Source of the DNA: a virus | IMG/VR virus record: IMGVR_UViG_3300034012_001155 | Location: 1 to 34,168 of that record | Length of the DNA stretch: 34,168 nt | Reading direction: 5' to 3' (one strand) | Part shown: one piece after another, positions 29,097 through 34,168 of the stretch | How the letters are laid out: every line of letters begins with the position of its first letter | How positions within the stretch are numbered: position 1 is the stretch's first letter | Position numbers and translations under genes: made by a program | Notes under the pieces: model-generated | Database searches by the model: none | The model's input: only the letters and a program-made list of their open reading frames with translations | What the model was told of the DNA's origin: nothing

Positions 29097-30868
29097 TGCA
29101 CTTCTTATCTGGCTTACCACGCTCTGGATCCACGGTTCTTGCCGCGATCCTGAATCAAAACCCCCTGGTGCATGTCACACCAACATCAGGGCTAATTAGC
29201 ATCATGGGCGCTGTGGCTGAGAAGTGGGAGCGTGATGAGTCCATTCATGTCCAAGGTCGCAATGACGATGACATGATTCGCATGTTGCGCGGGTTGATGC
29301 AAGCCAAAAACGAGACCATTACCAAGCCTGTCATCATCGACAAAAACCGTGGCTGGCCTGCGCCACCGATCATGAAGACCATGACGAAAGTCTTAGGTCA
29401 AAAGCCCAAGATCATTGCAACGGTTCGCAGCGTGCCTGACTGCATTGCATCCTTTGTGCGTGTTGTTAAACCAGACAATGTGCAAAAGTTTTTGGCCGAG
29501 ACACACCTCATTGATGTGGTCAAAACAGGCTATGTGACGCTGCACGCAGGCATGTTGGAAGATCCCCTGTCCTTTTGCTTGATTGAGTACGAAGACCTGC
29601 TTGCTGACCCCAAAACACAGCTTGATCGCATTCATCAGTTCTTGGAGCTTGAGCCTTTTACCTATGACTTTGAGCGCATTGAAGGTTCAGTAGTAGCTGA
29701 GAAAGATGATGAGGTTTGGGGCATCCCTGGTTTGCACGACATCAAGCCTAAGCTTGAGCGTCAGCACAAGCAAACAGCCCAAGAGGTCTTGGGGCACCGT
29801 TATCACGAGTTTAACCAACCACGCTTTTGGCTTGGTGAAACGGAAGAGTCAAGACCCAAACAGCCCCTCGATTTGCAATTGGAAGCAGGCCGTCGCGGTG
29901 ACTTCCAAAAAGCTTGGGAGATTGCCCAGCACCTTGAGCGCGTTGAGCCTGAAAACCACCGTGCAGCCTATAACCGAGGCTTGTATGTGCTGATGCAAGG
30001 CAAGCTGCAAGAAGGTATGCAGTTACTTGCCAGGGGTAGGATTGAGCAGGTCTTCGGCAATCGCAAGCCTCAAGTGCCCACAGAGCTTTGGCAGGGTCAA
30101 CCTCATCAAACCGTCTTGCTTTACTTAGAAGGTGGCTTAGGCGATCAAATTCACCAGATGCGCTTTGTGCAAGACATTACGGCTCGCAACTGCCAAGTGA
30201 TTGTGGCTTGCTCGCCCGAGCTTGTAACGCTCTTTGCAACGGTTCCCAATGTGCGTGCGGTAGCCGTTCACGAAGCGGCCCCAGGCGTTTATCACCATGC
30301 TTGGGTGCCTGGAATGTCAGCGCCAATACCTTTAGGTATTGAGTACAAGGATGTGTGGGGTCGCGCTTATATCCCCTGCCCACAAGTCACAAAGGACAAA
30401 TTCCGTATCGGTTTGCGTTGGCAGGGTAATCCCAACTTCGAGCACGATCATCGCAAGTATTTCCCACCTGAGTTGCTCTTTAACGCTGTTAAAGGCTTTG
30501 ATGTTGAGTTTGTGTCCTTGCAGCGTGATGAAGGCGCACAGCATCGACCTGAATGGATTGCTGAGTCCAAGCTTGACTCATGGCAAGATACGCAACTTGC
30601 GGTGGCAGGCTGTGACTTAGTCATCTCATCATGTACCTCAGTGGCTCACCTATCGGCTGCGATGGGCATACCGACTTGGGTTGCTATCCCAATCCTGCCT
30701 TATTACTTGTGGGCCTTACCTGGAAGTAGCGTTCCTTGGTACGATGCTGTTCGATTGTTCAGGCAGAGCAAATACGATACTTGGGATGATGTTTTTGAAA
30801 TGATTCGCAGTGAACTTAGCGATTACTTGAATGGGGTACATCATGGCAGGATTAGATCTATGGGTTAA
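29093..30868 (+). CDS. Sulfotransferase - TPR - GT9 fusion protein
   Basis: 591 residues. Residues 1-250 form a sulfotransferase: 'SGLPRSGSTVLAAILNQNP' (5'-phosphosulfate loop, R10-S11-G12-S13-T14), 'VIIDKNRGWP', 'KIIATVRSVPDCIASFVR' (3'-phosphate site) and 'CLIEYEDLLADP'. Residues about 260-330 carry TPR-type helices ('HLERVEPENHRAAYNRGLYVL'). Residues about 340-570 form a GT9-like GT-B: 'LLYLEGGLGDQIHQMRFVQ', 'IGLRWQGNP', 'EFVSLQRDEG', 'LVISSCTSVAHLSAAMGIPTWV'. One chain would therefore add a sugar and sulfate. It overlaps the fibre gene by ATGA. The sulfate donor (PAPS) may be helped by the kinase at 31987. Confidence 0.85.
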   Translation: MMHFLSGLPRSGSTVLAAILNQNPLVHVTPTSGLISIMGAVAEKWERDESIHVQGRNDDDMIRMLRGLMQAKNETITKPVIIDKNRGWPAPPIMKTMTKVLGQKPKIIATVRSVPDCIASFVRVVKPDNVQKFLAETHLIDVVKTGYVTLHAGMLEDPLSFCLIEYEDLLADPKTQLDRIHQFLELEPFTYDFERIEGSVVAEKDDEVWGIPGLHDIKPKLERQHKQTAQEVLGHRYHEFNQPRFWLGETEESRPKQPLDLQLEAGRRGDFQKAWEIAQHLERVEPENHRAAYNRGLYVLMQGKLQEGMQLLARGRIEQVFGNRKPQVPTELWQGQPHQTVLLYLEGGLGDQIHQMRFVQDITARNCQVIVACSPELVTLFATVPNVRAVAVHEAAPGVYHHAWVPGMSAPIPLGIEYKDVWGRAYIPCPQVTKDKFRIGLRWQGNPNFEHDHRKYFPPELLFNAVKGFDVEFVSLQRDEGAQHRPEWIAESKLDSWQDTQLAVAGCDLVISSCTSVAHLSAAMGIPTWVAIPILPYYLWALPGSSVPWYDAVRLFRQSKYDTWDDVFEMIRSELSDYLNGVHHGRIRSMG

Positions 30869-31298
30869 GGTTGAAGACGGGAAGGTAGTGCGTGGTGCTA
30901 ATTTACTGCCACCTGATGTCTCAGCCTGGGGTGCTGATAAAGATGCGCTGATTCGCTCGGGTTGGTATCCCGTTGTTTCAGTGAAGCCTGATTCGATGGA
31001 TACGCGCACTGAGGTGTGGGATTCTGAAAGCTACGAGATCAAGGACGATCATGTAGTCTGGACGCTCGTTAAGCGATCCAAGACGCAAGAAGAGCTTGAT
31101 GCCGAGGCAGCAGAGCGTTGGCGCTTGTGGCGCATTGAGCGCAACTTCAGGCTTGCCGAAACTGATTGGGTCATTATCAAGTACCTGGAAGCAGGTCAGG
31201 CTATTCCCGAGGCATGGGCAACCTACCGTCAAGCCTTGCGTGATTTGCCTACCATCGTTGATTTCAACGGTTTAGATTGGCCTGTTAAGCCCACATGA
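30843..31298 (+). CDS. Tail fibre assembly chaperone-like protein
   Basis: 151 residues from ATG 30843 (GGGG 30833-30836 six bases upstream; ATG 30831 is an alternative). An N-terminal beta-domain ('LWVKVEDGKVVRGANLLPPD') leads to a C-terminal helix pair 'RNFRLAETDWVIIKYLEAGQAIP' and 'WATYRQALRDLPTIVDF', the signature of phage tail assembly chaperones that fold fibres. It follows the fibre by one gene and overlaps the sulfotransferase end, so it probably serves the RCC1 fibre. Confidence 0.82.
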   Translation: MAGLDLWVKVEDGKVVRGANLLPPDVSAWGADKDALIRSGWYPVVSVKPDSMDTRTEVWDSESYEIKDDHVVWTLVKRSKTQEELDAEAAERWRLWRIERNFRLAETDWVIIKYLEAGQAIPEAWATYRQALRDLPTIVDFNGLDWPVKPT

Positions 31299-31990
31299 AG
31301 TCGCTCTTCTACAGCTATGACATGGCTGTGGAGCGGGCTTACATTATCCGCATCCCAGGGCATGAGGTATCTGAGCGCAAGGCTAACGAAGCTGCTAAGT
31401 CCTGCGCCTCGATTGGTATGCCCTATCAGTTTTGGGATGCCTATAACGGCTTAGAAGACCCCATCCAGCCACCTGCTCACCACAGTCAGGTGATGAACTT
31501 GATCAAGGTGACTGACCACTACCTCACACGCGGTGAAGTGGCCTGTGCGCTCTCACATATAAGCCTGTGGGCCAAATGCATTGAAGATGACAAACCCCTT
31601 GTCATTCTTGAGCATGATGCGGTAATGGTTCAGCCTTATCGCCAGCATGCGGTTTACAACTCAATTTGCTATCTTGGGTGCCATGAGCAAACGCAAAAGG
31701 GATGGGCTGTGATGCCTACGCCACCACACGCGTCTGAAGGCCCTAATTATCATTTCATTTGCCGTGCTCATGCCTACGCAATTGACCCTGCGGTAGCTAA
31801 AAACCTGCTCTCGCATGTGATTAAGTACGGTATTGCTGTGCCTTTAGATATTCTGATTCGTGCTGATATTTTCCCGATTCATCAAATGGGCGTGTACGCT
31901 ACAGACGCACCTGATAAGACTGAGACAACCATCCTTGGACGCCCCAAGCATGGCCGAACAACTGACCGCAACGATAAGTTAGCCGCATGA
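31295..31990 (+). CDS. Glycosyltransferase family 25 (LPS biosynthesis type)
   Basis: 231 residues. 'AYIIRIPGHEVSERKANEAAKSCASIGMPYQFWDAYNG' matches the GT25 start, 'LTRGEVACALSHISLWAKCIEDDKPLVILEHDAVM' the conserved 'G.ea...SH...w......d.p.lilEDD' core, here with EHD in place of EDD. It transfers sugar, often galactose, to LPS or glycoprotein. It lacks membrane segments. ATGA couples it to the gene before and after. The His in the metal motif is a possible altered site, but family members vary here. Confidence 0.82.
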   Translation: MKSLFYSYDMAVERAYIIRIPGHEVSERKANEAAKSCASIGMPYQFWDAYNGLEDPIQPPAHHSQVMNLIKVTDHYLTRGEVACALSHISLWAKCIEDDKPLVILEHDAVMVQPYRQHAVYNSICYLGCHEQTQKGWAVMPTPPHASEGPNYHFICRAHAYAIDPAVAKNLLSHVIKYGIAVPLDILIRADIFPIHQMGVYATDAPDKTETTILGRPKHGRTTDRNDKLAA

Positions 31991-32829
31991 AAAAAATCTT
32001 GATCATGGGCCTGCCAGGAGCAGGCAAGACCTTTATGGCTGAGGCTTTGAAGAAGCGTCTGGAGGCCAGCACTGAGATCCCCGTCGAAACATTGGCGCAG
32101 TGTGAGGTGGTGCCCACCTTTTATCGACCCAGCGTGAAATGGTTCAATGCTGATGAGGTCCGCAAGAAGTATAACGACTGGGACTTTAGCCATGAAGGGC
32201 GCATTCGCCAGTCCTTACGCATGGCTGAGTTTGCCATGACTGCCAATGCTGACTATGTGATCTGTGACTTTGTGGCACCGCTGCCTGAGATGCGTCACAA
32301 CTTCAAGGCTGACTGGGTGATCTGGATGGACACCATCGATCAGGGCCGCTATGAAGATACAAACAAAGCTTTCGTATCACCTGATCTCTATGACTTTCGT
32401 ATTACCGAGAAAGACGCTGATAAGTGGTCTGACTTCATCGCTGACCACATCTTAAATGACCGTCGCAGACCACGCTTTGACTGGAAGAAAGAGACCGTTC
32501 AAATGCTTGGACGCTGGCAACCTTGGCATCCTGGCCATCGCAAACTCTTTGAGCGTGCGATTGCCAAGACAGGTCAGGTAGTCATTCAAATCCGCGATTG
32601 CCAGGGCTGGAACGGGTCCAATCCCTTTGCTGCCGAGCAGGTCAAGGACTTCATTAGGCGCGATCTTGATCCTCTGTATCAGGGCCAATATGAGATTCAG
32701 CTAGTGCCCAATGTTGTAAACATCACCTATGGCCGTGATGTGGGCTACAAGATTGAGCAGGAAGTGTTTGACGATGCGACGCACTCCATCTCAGCCACCA
32801 AGATCCGCGAGAAAATGGGTCTCAAATGA
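31987..32829 (+). CDS. APS-kinase-like P-loop domain fused to HxGH nucleotidyltransferase
   Basis: 280 residues. The N-terminal half: Walker A 'GLPGAGKT' (8-15), then 'WFNADEVRKKYNDWDFSHEGRIRQSLRMAEFA', much like APS kinase ('DGDNVR...D.GFS...R.EN.RR..E.A'), and 'YVICDFVAPLPEMR'. The C-terminal half: 'LGRWQPWHPGHRKLFERAI' (near 174-190) and 'ISATKIREKM' (near 267), typical of adenylyl/cytidylyltransferases such as NMNAT or, more distantly, ATP sulfurylase. With the sulfotransferase two genes earlier, it may provide activated sulfate (PAPS). NAD salvage (NadR-like) or a sugar-nucleotide role are alternatives. Confidence 0.75.
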   Translation: MKKILIMGLPGAGKTFMAEALKKRLEASTEIPVETLAQCEVVPTFYRPSVKWFNADEVRKKYNDWDFSHEGRIRQSLRMAEFAMTANADYVICDFVAPLPEMRHNFKADWVIWMDTIDQGRYEDTNKAFVSPDLYDFRITEKDADKWSDFIADHILNDRRRPRFDWKKETVQMLGRWQPWHPGHRKLFERAIAKTGQVVIQIRDCQGWNGSNPFAAEQVKDFIRRDLDPLYQGQYEIQLVPNVVNITYGRDVGYKIEQEVFDDATHSISATKIREKMGLK

Positions 32830-33527
32830 TCCCTAAAATCATTCACATAGCCTGGAATGACAAGGAGGTGCTCAAGAGTGACGCGCCTCTCATCAAGCAT
32901 GGCCTTAAAAAGCTTGTTGAACTCAACCCTGATTGGGACTTGCAGATCTCTGACGATGCTGACATCGAGGCCTACCTGCAAGAGAAAATGGCTGAGGACT
33001 ATGAGCTTGCTCAGCCCTTGCACATTGTGGCCAAGACCGATATCTGGCGTCTTTACAAAATGTTCTTAGAGGGTGGCCTTTACATTGATATTGACAGGCT
33101 TTGCAACATGCCCCTGTCAAAACTAATTGACGATGACACTCGGCAAGTTTTGCCGACTTGCCGCAACCATGACTTCTCGCATGACTTCATGTTGAGTGCG
33201 CCGCATAATCCGATCTACCGATCTGCTATCAGGCACTGGCTTGGCCGTCGCAAGCTTGGCGCTGACAGCATTTACTTCCTGGGCGCGCAGACTTACATGC
33301 ACGCCATCACAGAGACGCTTTTTGGCGGCATCATCGATACCAATCCAGGCGAAGAAGTGATGCAGCAAATGCGCGGTGCTGTGAACCAAGTGCAAGGTCT
33401 GAAATGCATCATGGAAGTGCCACCACATCGGACCGTCATTCACGAGGGCTTTGCAGGCAACTGGGAGCAAATGAAGCGAGACTTTTACGCTCAAAACGGT
33501 TTGCGTCACTGGACAGGTGAGTGGTGA
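32826..33527 (+). CDS. Glycosyltransferase family 32 (Gly_transf_sug type)
   Basis: 233 residues. 'IPKIIHIAWNDK' at the start and 'HIVAKTDIWRLYKMFLEGGLYIDIDRLC' (D in 'YIDID' as the DXD metal site) match the OCH1/capsule-sugar GT32 family. Then 'FMLSAPHNPIYRSAIRHWL' and 'VPPHRTVIHEGFAGNW', as in related bacterial enzymes. It is the fifth sugar-transferase-related gene in 9 kb. It overlaps the previous stop by ATGA, and the next gene by GTGA. Confidence 0.85.
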   Translation: MIPKIIHIAWNDKEVLKSDAPLIKHGLKKLVELNPDWDLQISDDADIEAYLQEKMAEDYELAQPLHIVAKTDIWRLYKMFLEGGLYIDIDRLCNMPLSKLIDDDTRQVLPTCRNHDFSHDFMLSAPHNPIYRSAIRHWLGRRKLGADSIYFLGAQTYMHAITETLFGGIIDTNPGEEVMQQMRGAVNQVQGLKCIMEVPPHRTVIHEGFAGNWEQMKRDFYAQNGLRHWTGEW

Positions 33528-34147
33528 ACTTTGATAAGCGCATCATCGTGGTGGATGACTTCTTCCCCAACTTTGCAGACATTCGTCAGATTGCGCTGCA
33601 GGCTGAGTATGAAGCGCCAGGAGAGCGTAATTACCCTGGGTGCAACAGCACGCAGGCGTTTTGGTCATTGGACCTTAACAACATGCTCTCAGCGATTACA
33701 GGCGATATTGTGTTCCCAACGCCTACCTCAAGCTGTGGCCACTTTCGCTTTACCTGCGAGCATGACACTTCAACCCAAGTCATTCACTTTGATCCCAAGC
33801 CTCAGCAGGTTTGGGCTGGGGTTATTTACCTAAGCCTGCCCGAGCATTATGCTGGCAAGCAGGCTGGCACATCCATGTATCGCCACCGCAAGTCAGGCAT
33901 GGAAGTAGCGCCACGGGACCATATCGAAGCACAAGCCATCGGTGTTACGACGCACGATGACATGGTCAAGTTCTTTGAGACTGAAGGCAAGAACAAAAAC
34001 TTATGGGAGCCTGTTTTTGACGCCCCGATTCGGACCAATCGCTTGGTTTTGTTTCGGCCCTGGATGTGGCATTCGATGGGAGATCACTTCGGTACCGATG
34101 TGACTAACAGCCGGCTGACACAGTTAATTTTCTTGAATGCTTTATGA
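33524..34147 (+). CDS. DUF6445 family, 2OG-Fe(II) oxygenase-like protein
   Basis: 207 residues from GTG 33524 (GTG 33521 also possible). 'RIIVVDDFFPNFADIRQIAL', 'YPGCNSTQAFW', 'QVIHFDPKPQQVWAGVIYLSLPEHYAG', 'GTSMYRHRKSGME' and 'NRLVLFRPWMWHSMGDHFG' make the DUF6445 pattern. The 'HFD' and distal 'WHS' or 'RLVLF' positions resemble the HxD...H iron site and 2-oxoglutarate Arg, so hydroxylation of a protein or glycan is a reasonable inference. It ends the glycan island in this window and overlaps the next start by ATGA. Confidence 0.8.
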   Translation: MNFDKRIIVVDDFFPNFADIRQIALQAEYEAPGERNYPGCNSTQAFWSLDLNNMLSAITGDIVFPTPTSSCGHFRFTCEHDTSTQVIHFDPKPQQVWAGVIYLSLPEHYAGKQAGTSMYRHRKSGMEVAPRDHIEAQAIGVTTHDDMVKFFETEGKNKNLWEPVFDAPIRTNRLVLFRPWMWHSMGDHFGTDVTNSRLTQLIFLNAL

Positions 34148-34168
34148 CCATGGAACAAAACATCGAAA
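34144..34168 (+). CDS. Start of the next gene, cut by the window end
   Basis: ATGA overlap with the previous stop opens a frame beginning 'MTMEQNIE' that runs off the right edge. Nothing can be said of its function. The overlap style equals that of the other genes here, so a continuing operon is likely. Confidence 0.4.

Noticed and set aside
1-34168. tRNA genes, integrase, attachment sites, lysis genes
   Set aside because: I looked for tRNA-like cloverleaves, tyrosine or serine recombinase motifs, holin-like membrane segments and lysozyme motifs and found none in this window. The life style therefore cannot be settled here.

Overview
This window reads as about 34 kb of a double-stranded DNA tailed bacteriophage, or a very recent prophage. 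Every gene I accept is on the + strand, packed with ATGA, TGATG or TAATG start-stop overlaps, and the order is replication, then packaging, capsid, connector, fibre and glycan genes. The portal and P22-gp4-like connector, with no tape-measure, sheath or tube genes visible, suggest a short-tailed (podovirus-like) virion. Sugar-transferase genes of LPS type, RusA, GroES and RadC-like domains suggest a Gram-negative host; the overall style resembles uncultured freshwater phages, but the host is not determinable from this sequence.

Layout. (1) 1-4010, early or replication module: a replisome organiser cut by the left edge, a RecA/DnaB-type helicase, RusA Holliday junction resolvase, an FDXHR zinc-binding protein, DUF3310, small unknowns and a Ref-like HNH nuclease. 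The Ref-like gene has been invaded by an HNH homing endonuclease that brought a synonymously rewritten copy of the gene's 5' end. (2) 4067-4610, three small unknown genes, closed by an intrinsic terminator (4663-4688). (3) 4739-4767, a good sigma70-type promoter that starts the late module: small and large terminase, then a 426-bp non-coding, highly folded region (6769-7194). (4) 7198-17227, head genes: a large polyvalent protein (HDxFGHA domain, JAMM/RadC-like domain, internal duplication) with a likely nested 58-aa gene, portal, GroES-like co-chaperonin, scaffold, accessory head proteins and major capsid protein. (5) 17266-22884, virion accessory proteins separated by GNRA or UUCG tetraloop hairpins: a beta-helix-like protein, a Lys-Gly-Gly repeat protein, a C1q-like protein, DUF6321, the gp4-like connector with an inserted discoidin-like domain, a GIY-YIG homing endonuclease and a zinc-ribbon protein. 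(6) 22884-34168, adhesion and glycan module: a fibre with about 90 collagen-like Gly-X-Ser triplets, a GT2-methyltransferase fusion, GT2 plus a split GT9, a tail fibre ending in a seven-repeat RCC1 propeller, a sulfotransferase-TPR-GT9 fusion, a tail-assembly chaperone, GT25, an APS-kinase-like/nucleotidyltransferase fusion, GT32 and a DUF6445 oxygenase-like protein.

How it works together (inference). The early module replicates DNA and resolves it for packaging. The promoter/terminator pair switches to late genes. The late genes build a capsid, with phage co-chaperonin help, and short-tail fibres. The interleaving of sugar-transfer, methyl-transfer and sulfate-activation or sulfate-transfer genes with fibre genes suggests a pathway that decorates either the phage's own Ser/Gly fibre or the host surface with modified, possibly sulfated, glycans. 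The most unusual points are the recoding homing-endonuclease insertion at 3121-3774, the sulfation/glycan island, the RCC1 fibre tip, the nested gene at 7778-7954 and the folded region after the large terminase.
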